Below, one piece after another: positions 29,868-41,790 of a DNA stretch of 64,000 nt. Each line of letters begins with the position of its first letter. Within the stretch, counting starts at the first letter, position 1. The position numbers and the translations under genes are program-made. Source of the DNA: Holothuria scabra. Its lineage: Eukaryota; Echinodermata; Holothuroidea; Aspidochirotida; Holothuriidae. The DNA lies in NCBI GenBank assembly GCA_037179385.1, contig CM074179.1:75877719-75941718 (forward strand). Reading direction: 5' to 3'. The notes beneath the pieces are model-generated. The model was not told where the DNA came from, ran no database searches, and saw only the letters and a list, made by a program, of their open reading frames with translations.

Positions 29868-31386
29868 CTGATAAAAGACCGATGAATGCAATGTGTGAAA
29901 TTCAAAGCAGGTAAAATTTCCAGTAGACCTAATTGGCCATTTTCAAAAAAAAAAAAAAAAATCAGGTAAAGAAAGTCTTGGTATCCATTCATACTCAGTG
30001 ACATCTGTAAAATCCTATCGGGCCATCGCTTTCAGATGACCATGTTTAGACCCACGAAAAGAGATAAGATCGGCGGAAGCCAGAACGCAAGGCACTCATA
30101 CTCCAGAAGGAGGGCGGTACTAGTTATTCTGATATAAAGCGAAGTTGCTAAATTGCTATTTAGCAGTTTTTCTGATACGAATAACGTTTTTATTCTCTTT
30201 TTTAAGATGGTGAATTTTTTATGAAGTTTCTGCACCTCAGAAAAAGTTGCCAGTGTCGAAAATTAATTCTGATAAAATATTAGTAACTTGAATTTAGCGG
30301 AGGAGGAATTTCATTCTTCAAACTCGAGAGTTTAGAGAAATATATTTGATATTAACTATTAGCTGGATCAAAATAAGGAGAATGTGGTATTTTCTACTAG
30401 GCCTGAAAGAAAGACGTGTGATTCAAGAAAAAAAAAAACATTTTATATTAAAAATCTAAGCAACCATACATCTGACATAATATCACACCTTTAATGTGTT
30501 CAACATACTAAAATTTCCTTACTAATGAAAATTTCACTTCAAAGTACTGAGCCCATTGTTATCAGTGTTTTTCGTTGGTAGCACTTGCACTTTATGCCCA
30601 GTTTTAACCGGGTCTCCCACATGTATGTATGTGTCATATAGCCATTCACAAAGGCAGCATATATCTTCAGAGCAGAAGCGATTTAAGTACGTAACATGTC
30701 GACTTATGAAATTATGAGGCAATGAAGATTATTGCGCAGTCTTTTATTTTGTGACTATCTTATCAGAGATCTATTTCCCCATTCCTTTTCTAATTTTCAA
30801 GAACGTAATTAAGTCCGCATCGTTCGGTGGAAGCGCTTATTGTTCGAATTCAGCCGGATCTCTTACATGTTTACCAATTTCAAGCGAAATTATCGGCCAA
30901 GAGGCACAAGAACCATCGGGGGATTTCAGGTCACCCAGACTTATCGTTGGGCGAATAGTCACAAATTTGTCCCAAAATCATCCACGATGTTCATTACAAA
31001 TACCAAATGCTCACATTTTTTTAGGAAATATACTTACCCACGTGGTTCTTTGATAAATTATTCCAATTGTCCTGAAGACAAGAGGTATTGGTATTGGTAT
31101 TGGTATTTGTTTATGCTACGAATCTGGTGCAGTGCACGTTTTCAGTCCGAACTCTTGAAACGCAATTCATGATAGTACCTAGTATTGCAGCACTGCGATA
31201 CAAGATCCAACACCATGCCATGCATCGGGCGTGCACATATATCGAACGTACGTACATGTAATGAATAAATGAAGCAGAACAAATACACAGAGTTCTTTAA
31301 AGCATTTTTAGTGAGGAAAAAAGGATAACAAGAAAGGTACCATTATATTTTTGAAACATTATTTGTTTTCTCTCTTTCAAATGATA
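29868..31386. other. Possible intron or intergenic sequence with unidentified ORFs
   Basis: Upstream of the CUB exon on its strand. ORFs at 30534-30722 (minus; Cys-rich LNRFCSEDICCLCEWLYD, vaguely B-box-like) and 30751-31053 (plus) are not identified. A (GGTATT)n tract lies at 31084-31108. Confidence 0.4.
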
Positions 31387-31394
31387 CTTCAACA

Positions 31395-34104
31395 CAGGGG
31401 CGTAGCCAGGATTTTCTTGTGAGGGGGGGGGGGCAAAGTCGACTCATCGTCCCCAATCTTGACCGACGGGGCTATCTAAGCGGAGCGCCACCATCAGTTG
31501 GCGCGGAGCGTACAAGAAAATTTTTGGTTTTAGAAACCCCTCAGGTGGCAGGAAACGGCACTTCCCGAGTGTTTTATGCCGCATGTTCCCAGTCTAGAAA
31601 TATGGATCTCATTTCTGATATTTCTCAATTAATGCAAAAAAAAAAAAAAAAAAAATCAATCTATGAAAAATGTTAATACATGTTTCTATGCGGAGCTCTA
31701 ACATCGATTGGCGCGGAGCGTACAAGAAAATTTTTGGTTTTACAAACCCCTCAGATGGCCGAAAACGGCACTTCCCGAGTGTTTTAAGCAAGAATATGTT
31801 CAGCCCAACTTCGAAATTCTCCCCGCTTCTTAATTGGAGCACTTGACAAATATTGAGGGGCTGAACATACCTTTAGCCCAAACTTTTTCATTTTTCATCT
31901 CCGCCACTGGGGTGTGGCAGTTTCTTGAGGGAGTGAAGCGACCAAGTGAGGAGCCGAGCGACCGAACGGGGAGAAGGTGTGGTTCTCCCCTCCTGCCCCA
32001 AGTAGATTTTGCCATTTTACATCAAAATTGAGTGATCTGGTGAACACCTAAGTTGGAATTTTTGGACATTTTCAATCTTGTATCAATGTTTTCCTTATTC
32101 CCTCGAGAGTTAGCAGGGTTAGTGTGTGACTGTAAGAGGGTTACTCGGTACGAGTCAATGGGGCCCTAGGGAATTGTGTCGCACTGGAACAAAACAGCTA
32201 CTCATAAGGCTTACATTTATTTGGCTAAACCAGCGGAATTGACATTTTGCCCTGAAAAACGCCAAAACTCCATTTAAATAAAAAAAAAATTAAAAATAAG
32301 AAAAATTAGGTATGGGCGGGACTAAGTGCGAACCCCCTGAACTCCCTGACCACGGGCCTGTCTCCCTGGGTGTCACCTTCCCCTTTTGGAATGTTTTGCT
32401 GTCTCGAAGAGCTTAGATGCAATATGGTGCTATATTTTGTTCTTTTTATACTAGATTCCAGTGTTCTCCACAGGGAGTTTTAGAGGGCCGACACGTCCTC
32501 CTAGTGAAATTGACAGCCCCTCCAAAATAGTTGCCGCTCTCCAAAAAATGCAGCTTCCATTTCTAGTTCATTGCTTCATTACACATATACAAGTCATAAC
32601 TGGAAAAATGCGTCTTCCCTCCAGGCTTGGCGCCAGGATTTTCCCGACGAAGGGCCACTCTCCGAACGGGGGAGGGGCAGGGTGGGTAGCGACCCAAGCC
32701 CCGACAGCCAGGATGCCGTCGATGAGTTGATGAGGGAGGTTTGAAGAAAACCTGTGAACTATACCTGTCATTGCGAGCCATATACGACATCAAATTTGTA
32801 TATGATATTTCCGCACTGATTTAACCGTGGAAAAGGGGGCAAAAATTTGGGGGGTTAGCCTACACCAGAAAGAATCTGTACTTATTTAAATCTTATATAG
32901 GTCAATAAATTGTCCCGGCATTTGGGCCCTATCGGACACAAATTATATTGTAATTTCTTCTTCGAGTCCGTACCGCACGACTGACACAAGAGATAATTAA
33001 CTAAGTTTAGCGAAATGAGATGAAATTCCCGACATGAACATTAATCCATTTATTCTACTACTTATTAATTTACATGAAAAGATGGGAAGGGTTTGTACTT
33101 TATTAGCTCTAGGTAACGGAACTGAGGAAGAGTGTGCAAAGCGTACCGAATATTTTGGGGTTTATCGAAGAAATAACTCTTGTGAAAGCCAAAGTAACTA
33201 AACCGACCATGAGAAGGCGACAGGTTATCCCCGACAGGGGGCGGGCCATGCCAGCGACCACAAGTTCCACAGCCCCTATGTCGAGAGGGTGGTATGAAGG
33301 AGACTAACTATCCCATATCATTGCAGCCTTGGGCACATTTTCCACAATGTTCCTTAATATTTTAAAAGCCGAGTTAGTGTTCTTTTTAATCTGAATCGTG
33401 AAATTGCAAAGCGCGCAAAGCGCGCGAAATTTTTGGGTGGGCTCACAAAAATAACATAGCCTATGTAATCATTAAGAACAAAAAGAAAAAAAAAATAGAA
33501 ACTGTAGGGGTTGTAGACCGTATCGGGGATAACATACATTGTGTCGAAACCACCTGGAATACCCGATAAAATAGCCAAACTATGCTCCGTGAGTGGCTCA
33601 CCATCTGACCTATCGCATGACACACACAAGAGAACAGCAACTAGGCTTTGTGATATGGGATAAAATTTACGACCTCTGCATAACCTGTGTACTCTGCCTA
33701 CCAGTTACTTGGTAAGAGGATCTACAATTTCTAGACATGTGGAATGGAAGTACTGAAAAAACCGGAGTGAATCTACAGCGCGCGTAGCGCGCCGAAAATT
33801 TGGGGTTCTTATTAGGGAAATTGTCCCTTGAGAGCAAAAAACAGGTTAACCATCGGAGAGACTAGTCGCCGTCGGGGACTGCATACTTTATCGTAACGAC
33901 TAAGAGCCCCCCCCTCCCCGAAAAACTGTAAAAAAAAAATGTCCCCGATTCCCTCCCTCCTCTTGCCGTTTATTTGTTTTTTATTTTTTGGCTCCCCTCC
34001 ATTTTTTCAACATCGCCCATCGCGTCCCCCCAATTTTTTGTGGGGGGGGGGGGCACTCTGCCCCCCTGCCCCACCCCCCCCCCCCCTCGCTGGCTACGCT
34101 ACTG
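31395..34104. mobile_element. Non-autonomous hAT-type element, family G, copy 1
   Basis: Starts CAGGGGCGTAGCCAG and ends CTGGCTACGCTACTG, inverted with two mismatches. It is flanked by the perfect 8-bp duplication CTTCAACA (31387-31394 and 34105-34112). The 2,710 bp contain no transposase. Inside are two direct copies of a module with TTGGCGCGGAGCGTAC (31497 and 31706) and long G or C runs. A second end-like sequence (CAGGCTTGGCGCCAGG at 32622) suggests a nested relative. Confidence 0.85.
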
Positions 34105-34112
34105 CTTCAACA

Positions 34113-35922
34113 TATTTTCTCCTTGAAGACGGAAAATGTGCAGTTTTAAACTTCGCAAGTTAGCTCTCGCTACTTCTCGGAAAGCTTATGACGAAAACTC
34201 TAGCCAAATTTCACTCCCTGGCAATCGCTCTCTACTAAAACGAGTTTCTTTTGAATATTTAACTCTCCATTTTTCTTCAATTGCCAAAAAATACTCAATT
34301 ACGGAAAAACTCGATTAAGAATTATTGACATTTTTTAACGATTGTCTGTTTCCGCTCTGCTTAGGCTAGCTCGAGTACCGTCTACCTGAATGCATTTTAC
34401 CGCGAGTGCTGAGGGTGTGAAGATTGGGCAATAACGGTCACAAAGGCGAGGTCTGTTTCCCAACTATTCTTATCACAGGATGAAGTGGTTTTGTATCTAT
34501 TCGGGGAAAATCAATGCAACGCCCAGTTAAAAAAAAAATGCCACTGCAAACTCTTTTACGACTCTTTGCTAAATTCGAGAGGCTTAATTGATAAAGTTGT
34601 CCCTGCGACTACCTTAACTTATTCTGACATCTTTTGAAAAATGTCTTTACGAGGTAGGTTTGAATGAATTTTCACTTCAAACTTAGGATACACTTTAAAT
34701 AATTGCGGTAAATTTTACAGGATTTTATGGCATTTTTAAGTAAGATACTGCAGTCGTTTCGGTAGAGTAATTTACCGTAAACAGTGAGCACCAACATGTG
34801 GATGTACTCGCGTTGATAGTTATAAACATATTTCAATGCTTTAATGTAAGTAAACACGTACCGTAAAATATCTCGCCTGTACGCGTATCCTATAGGTTGA
34901 CGTATAAATTTCGCAGCGAAGAGTATTAAGTGTTCATGAATATTCACTTTCTTAACGTGGAATACTTATTCACTTAATTTTTTAATTGTTTACGTAATTG
35001 CAATCTTTTACTGCAGTTTGAAAAAAATAAAGAAAAAGAAAAAAAAAAAAAAGAAAGATATTAAAAAGGTTTGATTGTAAAATGTACAAGCTTTCACTAT
35101 TGATCTCAGCCATCGATTACTCTTTTTCATTCCATAGTAACAATGCCGTAATTCCTTTTTTTATTGGTTTTCTCCTTGGATATATTGGCGTAATTCTTTT
35201 CATAGAACCGGGGAAGCTTGATGTTTAAATATACAAGCTGTATCCACGATGTTATGACAGTCTTTAAAAAAGGGGTACATTACTGTTTACTCTCCGAGGA
35301 ACTCCTCAATCGATTCTTGGCCTTTTACCTAAGATCATGTATAGTATTTGCTCTTTTCCCGGTGGAGCATACGTACAGACGTCTTTCCTTCTCCCGCTCT
35401 CTCTCGGAGTAAATACCTGCTACTAAACATATTTAAATCCAGTAGTCAGCAAATCGTTGATTGATACAGTCAAATGACTAACAACATAATTGCAGCAGAT
35501 GTTGCTGGAACGTTGGTCAGGGAGAAATTAAATCCATCACGATAAGTTTTCCTATAGATGGGGTTGCTTCCGACATATAATTCTGCAAAAGAGTTTGACA
35601 TCACCGTCGAATCTGTGGTGTTTAAAAGGGAGTCTCCTAGGAGTGTTTAGGGGGTATGGAGGGGGATCAAGAGAAGCGATCCGTCGCACCTCCGGTCGAC
35701 ATCTGGAACACGGCCCAGCCAAACGTGAGAAGCAGGGAGTTGAACAAGCCCGCAACATCGTAAGCCACGGCGATATTACGACTGGAGGACAAGAATGGAA
35801 TCGTCCTGTGAAGCTAACTGCGTAGAAACGTTCGACAATTACGATTTGTTATGCGGGCACGTGGTAGGGACACACACAACCACACCCCTTTGGAACGGAT
35901 TCCCTGTCCCCTCCAATCGTGT
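34113..35922. other. Gene-poor region, nothing recognised
   Basis: AT-rich, with A-runs near 35040. An ORF at 35595-35825 (plus) and an overlapping frame with EFDITVESVVFKRESP may be a decayed retroelement segment, but I cannot name it. Confidence 0.4.
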
Positions 35923-35930
35923 ATGGAATC

Positions 35931-37062
35931 CAGTGGCGTAACCAGACCTGAGTGTCGGGGGGGGGGGGGGGGCAATAGTATAGAGGTTTCCCGATTTTGT
36001 TCTAGTTGAGCTGTGTTAGTTTGTGGGTGTCTTAGGGCCTTAAAGGAAGTGCCGGGGGTACAATTTTGGACCATGCAACTCACCCTATCCCATTGACCAA
36101 AAGGTACAATTTTATGCAATTTTCTTTTTTTTTTTTTGCCCTTTCTACGAGCAAGAACAACTTCTTTTTAAATAAATCTGATTTTTTATTTCTTAAGTGT
36201 TAACACGACTGTATAAGGTACGTACCGAAAATTTGGGTCATTTTACACATTTGTAAATGTGGAGCTTGAATTGCAGAAAATAGATTAGATTCAAGGTTTC
36301 CTGTAAGGAAATTTACATATTTGGATGACTAGCGAAGAATCTGCGTTTCCTATTAGCATATATCTGAGACATCACGTCGACTGAAGATCGTGTTATCTAA
36401 GGAGTGCGGATTAAGGCTTCTCGGCGACAAATAAAAAAAAACTCTCTGAACGGCACTAAAGCTTTTTCGAGCAACGGCACAATCGTCCCTGCCTCCTGTA
36501 GCTAAGCCACTGCCGCTGCAACATTTGACATTGACAAAAATTTTGACACTTCTTTAACCAAAGAATCCATCTACAGAGACTACACAACTGACAGGGTTGA
36601 AAGGTATCTGATTACAGGTGTGTACGAGAGCATTTGAGTACGGTAGGCCAATGGTTCCCCTGCCCAGAATATGAAGTCTTGCTAGAAAGACTACCTCTAG
36701 TTGGCGCGGAGCGTACAGAAAATTTTGAAAAATCTCGACCCCTCAGACAGCCGGAAATGGCATGTCTCGGGCTTGTAAGCAGTAGCTAAGTTTTCCGATT
36801 CTTCTTACAAATGTGAACACTACTGTATCAGGGATGTTATAGTTGGTCAACTTTCTTCGTTTTCTAGTTTTTCTCTTTTTTGCTTTCCCCTTTTTTCCTT
36901 TCCCCTTCTTTTCCGTTTTCCGTTTTTCTTCTGACTTTCTTTTTCTCTTCTTCCCTCTCTTTTTCCCCTTTTCCTCTCTTTCCTTCCCTTCCTCCCCTTC
37001 CCGTTATTTTCTTCTCTTCCCGTTTTTTGTGTCGGGGGTACCCCACGCTGGTTACGCCACTG
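35931..37062. mobile_element. Non-autonomous hAT-type element, family G, copy 2
   Basis: Perfect 15-bp inverted ends CAGTGGCGTAACCAG and CTGGTTACGCCACTG. Flanks are ATGGAATC (35923-35930) and ATGGTATC (37063-37070), an 8-bp duplication with one later change. Contains one copy of the TTGGCGCGGAGCGTAC module (36700), a pyrimidine-rich tract (about 36860-37030) and G runs. The apparent ORFs are composition effects. Confidence 0.85.
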
Positions 37063-37666
37063 ATGGTATCGTGCAATTTACCCCCCCCCCCCCCTCCACC
37101 CATAGAGTGGTGCCAACACTTGGCCAGCAAGCACCCTCGTTTTGTACTACAACATAATGTTGAATATTTTAATACGTATTTTCTTGATGAGTCTTCATAA
37201 TGCTGCTTCTCCTACAGGCCTTCCTTTTGCATTCCTATTTACCATACTTATAATGAGTAAGCTTTGAACTTGTTGATGTTAATGACCTGAGGGATTATTT
37301 GAAACGAAGGCGGATCCTTGAATATTCAAAACTTTACAATTTGATATTATATTTTTCAGGAGTGGTGGATGGATTGTAGTAGCCATCCATACTCTAATAT
37401 AAATTAGCGTCAAGCTAAAACAACAACGCTCCCAATTTCCTCATACTCTCCTCAAACTTGATCATCTTCAAGTATAAAGGTATACCTTTCAGTTATAAAG
37501 ACTACACTACAAAACTAGATACAAATCCACACACCAGAAAGTGCAGCCACGCCTCACTGAACAGAAGAGGATTGAGAAAAAACTAAGCCTTGTCAAGGGC
37601 GACCAAAACCGTTGTAACAGTAAATGGAGTAGGGAGAAGAAGAACACTATGGTTGATTAATTCTAT

Positions 37667-37900
37667 TCATAAGACGTCTGCCAGTGGCCCACTCTTCCTT
37701 TCGATGTAATTTTGGGACGAATTCACTGATGCAAACCAGCCTACGCATAGGGCCGCCAATATGGGTGTTAAGAATGCTAACTGGTAATTGATATCGAGCC
37801 CATTGTTGCATTCTGTTTTATGGTCAAAGAATACTGATTGCTTGTCGTTCACACTCGCAAAATACTCGTCGAACCTCTCTCCCCGACTTCTTGAAAAAAT
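37667..37900 (-). CDS. Unidentified possible terminal exon with hydrophobic segment
   Basis: A minus-strand frame is open from about 37900 (GERFDEYFASVNDKQSVFF) to a stop at 37667. It contains one hydrophobic stretch, YQLAFLTPILAALCVGWFAS, long enough to span a membrane. No domain is recognised. Splice joining to the ORF at 37938-38285 could not be made in a consistent phase, so the two may be unrelated. Confidence 0.3.
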   Translation of the reverse strand: MFSRSRGERFDEYFASVNDKQSVFFDHKTECNNGLDINYQLAFLTPILAALCVGWFASVNSSQNYIERKSGPLADVL

Positions 37901-38035
37901 TTCTCTGGTGTAATTAAAGTCACCTTCCCAATCCGCTTTACACTGAATACAGAAACCATCGAAGTTCTATCGTAATTTTACACAAATTACAGAAAGCGAA
38001 GTAAAAACATGCTTCTCTATCAAATGTGTTGGACT

Positions 38036-38265
38036 TACATGTTAAATTTTTTAATCGGGTGCCAGAACTTTCTACAACTTTGACTTTAAGCTCTGTATCT
38101 TTAATGATTCTCTCTTCACTTTTTGTAGCCCACTGTTGGGGCGGCTTCAACAAAAAGAACAGGTTCAAAATTAGTTTTGTGGTCTTTATATCAGGTATAC
38201 CCTTTAGTAGCTTTTTCCATAGCTCATTCTTCTTGTTTCCAAAGTTTAGTTCTGAACAATGAAGG
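38036..38265 (-). CDS. Unidentified possible exon
   Basis: On the minus strand a possible acceptor (ATTGTTCAG) near 38262 precedes a frame with ELNFGNKKNELWKKLLKGI and PQQWATKSEERIIKDTEL. It ends at a good donor (ACAT|GTAAGT) near 38036. Lys/Glu-rich and protein-like; family unknown. Confidence 0.3.
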
Positions 38266-38639
38266 GAACTACTCCACAGCTGCACAGAGAGGGCTTAATT
38301 AATTACATCACCATATTAGAGTAGCAGTGCTATCACACCTTGGTACAAGGTGCAGTAACTTTCAGAAAAAGCAAAGAAATACAAAGATTGTAATTTGAGT
38401 TGTACAACAATGACATCACAAATCATTGCGCCATATGCCATTTTAAGTTGAGTGAATAAACTTCAACATTTTAGTTGGACTGTTAGAATTCAGTTTTCAT
38501 GCTCTTTAATATATTTTTGAAGTTTTTTACTTTAGGTACATTGTAATTAGGACAAACATTTAAGATTTCATATTCATTTTTTTTATTTTATAAATTTCAT
38601 TGTTTAATTTAGGATTTACACTACCATTTTTCTTAGTAT

Positions 38640-39167
38640 TTCATATTCAGGAATGTCAAATGGTTTGATCCGATTACCCCGCCTCTTCACAGTTTTTGAG
38701 CTGGACACGTACGTTAGCTGTAACAGTTGGTTTACTCCCTCTGTTGGTATCGTACAGGACAAAATGTTGAATATCCCCAGGTACCGGTAATCCTCGGCCT
38801 GTTTCGATCTCTATTACTTCCAGGAAGAGGCCAAGTTCATGCGGGGTTTTCCCTTCAAAACTGATACTACTGTTAATCAGCATATCAGAAAATTTTACAC
38901 TGCAAAGCCAACATCGATAGAGGAACACAGGGCCGTAACATCCATACTGCCGATAATAAATTTCTTATCCTTTTTCCTATTAATAGCCCTAATTGTTGAC
39001 AAAAGGTCTACAGTGCTGTCACAGGTTTCGGTTGCTGAAGAGACGTGTGGTCTAAGGCACTTGCATAGTATGTATGACAAGCTCGTGTTACAAGACGTAG
39101 TTGAGCCGCACACTGATTTTAAAGGAGGGCCTCCCGAAATTTTCTCACTAGGTTCATGGTCTTTTCT
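38640..39167 (-). pseudogene. Reverse-transcriptase-like gene, 3' segment
   Basis: Minus-strand conceptual translation begins with LRKDHEPSEKISGGPPLKSV, then SCNTSLSYILCKCLRPHV, then motif A as FIIGSMDVTALCSSID (usual ALYPS). After a frameshift near 38910 it reads INSSISFEGKTPHELGLFLE and PTVTANVRVQLKN. This matches an RT-like ORF type I associate with multicopy genes in marine invertebrates; the exact family name is uncertain. It is decayed by frameshifts and interrupted upstream by two insertions. Confidence 0.6.
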
Positions 39168-39542
39168 CAGTCCCGTTACCAGCCCATGTGGAGGGGTGGG
39201 TCTTTTTTCCAAGATGTGGACCTTTTTCCAAATACGGAGGCGGCTGGCGCTTGCCGTAAGCATGCAGTTGCTAGGGGTCCGGGGCATGCTTCCCCGGGAA
39301 AGTTTGAAATCTGCAGATCTCCTTCAATCTGGAGCATTTCAGAGAAATTTTGAACACAACATAAGTCCCTTTTCCCCAGGAATTCCACACAGTACACCAC
39401 TTTTTGAGAAAAAATCTTGCATGTTATCTGTAAAATATTTCATACAGACCCTTCAAACACAGGGCTGGAAGATTGGACCTCCCTCAAGTTGGGGTGAGTC
39501 GTTCGAACGCTTCGACCCCCCCCCCCCCCCGGCTACGGGCCT
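39168..39542. mobile_element. 375-bp MITE with 5-bp target duplication
   Basis: Starts CAGTCCCGTTACCAG and ends with the inverse of CAGGCCCGTAGCCGG, 11 of 15 matching. TTTCT flanks both sides (39163-39167 and 39543-39547). Removing it and one TTTCT rejoins RT-like coding sequence in frame as PPYGLRKDHE on the minus strand, which confirms the boundaries. CAG ends with a 5-bp duplication would fit a hAT5-type element; this is an inference. Confidence 0.75.
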
Positions 39543-39631
39543 GTTTCTAAGGCCGTAAGGAGGTGAATATCTTTGACAGTGGTGTTGAAGTTATTTCTAA
39601 CTGTGTTCTTAGCTTGCCATGCAAAGCTCCA
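39543..39631 (-). pseudogene. Reverse-transcriptase-like gene, middle segment
   Basis: A short colinear piece between the two insertions. The minus strand reads SFAWQAKNTVRNNFNTT, then with one frame change SPPYG into the 3' segment. On its 5' side it joins the 47666-47860 segment once the CACTA-like element is removed. Confidence 0.6.
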
Positions 39632-40097
39632 CACTCTAAAAAATGTTGGGTAAAAATTTCTACACAACACATGTGTAACTGCCAATTTGCACAACGTTGA
39701 GTCAATTTTACACACCTCTGTGTAGTTTCAAGTTCAAGGAAGTGATCACTGCAAAGGTATAAAAAAGTTAAACAATTGATTCGTATAACAAAAATATTTA
39801 AAAGAGATTTTTTAAGTTTATAAAATATTTTTAAAGTGAACTTAATTTTTTGAAACATTTAAAATTATAATTTAGAATTAAAAGATCATTTTCATGGTTA
39901 CAATTTTTTCACAGCATTTCAATTTCAAACTCTAGCAGTAACAGTACTGCACACAGGCTACACAATCCCAGTGTACATAGTCTTCCCGCGCGTCTATGTT
40001 ATCCGTATACATACGTATACGTACGTTGAACCAGCGCAGCGCAGCACCGTGACTACCGAAATCAACCTACACAATACATTTAACATTCTCTTCAAAA

Positions 40098-40475
40098 TAT
40101 GGATACAATTGACAAGCAGAAGGTGAAACTTTCTTCCCTGCAAATGGTCTTTGAAGATTGGGTGAGAAGTTAGACTTTTCAGTTATTTTGTTCGTTGAGG
40201 ATCAAGCAAAGACATGCTGGAAGCCGTAGCGGCACACAATAGGCCTAACGTTAAGCTAGGCTATGGCAAAAGTACTGTAACCTAAATTACCACTGTATAT
40301 AGCCTACACTAAATAATAGTATTACAGTGCTTTTGTTACAACTTAGGCCTAGGCCTACAGGTGTAAATTTATACTGTACAATAATGTAGGGCCTAAACAG
40401 TATTTCCTTGAGAAGCAGTTCCAAGTTTGGTTTCGCCGAACGGCCCTTTGCCAGAGGGTCGGAAGGACTGGAAAA
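40098..40475 (+). CDS. Two possible exons of a CACTA-borne gene
   Basis: Exon a (40098-40158): ATG opening MDTIDKQKVKLSSLQMVFED, closed by a donor GATTGG|GTGAGA in phase 0. Exon b (about 40400-40475): after acceptor TAAACAG, an open phase-0 segment with YFLEKQFQVWFRRTALCQRV, ending at GGAAAAA|GTAAAC. The peptide of exon b recurs at 49980-50050 with 17 of 24 residues identical and many nucleotide changes, which argues for coding. Family unknown; it could be part of a divergent transposase or accessory protein. Confidence 0.4.
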
Positions 40476-40664
40476 AGTAAACAAACAAATTAGCTAAAGT
40501 GTAACGTTACAGACAATCAGACATAGGCCTACAGTACAGTATTTAAACTGATTTTTGATTAGGCCTAGTTGCTCAGTTTTCTAGATTGTAACTGACTGGA
40601 GAATTTTAATTTTACAGGCGAATTGTCACCATTATATGGCGAATACCTGTCTGCGATAAAAACA

Positions 40665-41790
40665 GGCATTCATTGACATGGTTTTGAAGAGTAATGAAAG
40701 CTGCAAGTATACTATTGAAGAATATTTTTTCTATGGGTGATGCGAGGTGAATAATGTTCAGCTATATCATGGACATTAGTCAATTCTGACAAAATGGGGC
40801 CCAATAAAGGTAAGTAAGGCAGTTATTGACCCCAGCTGTTGTTTAGGGCCACATGTACACTGGTTATTTTTTAGCTGTAACATACTTAGGCTTAATTGTT
40901 GTAGTAGGGGCCTGTGTCAATTGAAGAAATTACTGTAGTAATTGTATATTATTACATTTGTTTTACAGTAAATGTTGACAAGTTTTCTTTTCCTTTCTTA
41001 ATTCACAGCATTACAACCAACCAGCACATTCATGGTAGAATGTATACCATAAACAGTACATTTCCACATGAGGATGTTTTGACAAAGAGTGGGGAAGCTT
41101 TGGTGTGGAACATTTTGGTCTGCCCCATGCTGTCCGACATTTTGATTGGTAAGCCTGAGGATTGTAGAAACATTAATGAGTCATTTCCTATTCTTTGACT
41201 AGAGTAGTGTGCACAAAATTCACTTTGCACAGTAATTTGAAGCAAGTGATAGTTTGAAATCACAGTGTCATGCCCCCAAATGATAAACTATTGAGAGAAG
41301 CAGAACTTGAATTTTGAAGCTTCCCACCAGCGATCAGTACGTACCAGTTATTCGGCGTCACTAGTAAAGGACGTTAAATTTTGAGGCATGAAAGAGCTAT
41401 AGTATCACACTCGACCACTCAACTCCAATCACTGTGAGGAGTGTGATTATTGGCACATATCGAAAAAGGGTTAAAACTCAGATCATTCAGAAGTTGTACA
41501 AAAAAGTTTGCTCCAACTTTATGTACAGTTGTAATTTTCTGGTAACACTAGCAGTTCATTGCTTTTTTCTTTTGTTTTTTGTTTTTTGTTTCTATGATAA
41601 GAGAAACCAATGCATTCATGATGACTATTCAGATGAAGGTGGATCAGCTGGCTTTTGACTTATGTATATGTTGTTTGTTTGTTCCCATAGAAAATGAACT
41701 CTTTAGGCAGTGGGCATGCCCTTTATGTGCTGTATCATGGTAGAAATTTAGAAGACTTCAAACTAAGGGAAACCAGGAGCCTGTTCAAAA
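40665..41790 (+). repeat. 1126-bp tandem repeat, unit 1
   Basis: First of three head-to-tail units with exactly 1126-bp spacing. It differs from units 2 and 3 at one base that I noticed (T against C at 41156 in AAGCCTGAGG). Confidence 0.97.
40791..41736 (+). CDS. Possible three-exon mini-gene in each tandem unit (unit 1 coordinates)
   Basis: Exon 1 starts at an ATG (about 40792, MGPNK) and ends AATAAAG|GTAAGT. Exon 2 begins after TTGTTTTACAG (about 40969) and is open through VNVDKFSFPFLIHS and TKSGEALVWNILVCPMLSD to ATTG|GTAAGC (about 41148). Exon 3 begins after GTTCCCATAG (about 41690), adds ENELFRQWACPLCAVSW and stops. All splice sites are canonical and phases agree, giving about 80 residues. 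I do not recognise the protein; reuse as part of a longer gene is possible. Confidence 0.4.

Noticed and set aside
32622..33260. Separate nested hAT-type element starting at CAGGCTTGGCGCCAGG
   Set aside because: No matching right end or duplication found, so noted only as an end-like sequence.
36843..37200. Phe/Pro-rich ORFs and antisense Lys/Glu ORF
   Set aside because: They translate a pyrimidine-rich tract inside a hAT-type element.
38839..39558. 239-codon plus-strand ORF
   Set aside because: It is antisense to the RT-like gene and runs through the 375-bp MITE; the minus strand carries the recognisable motifs.
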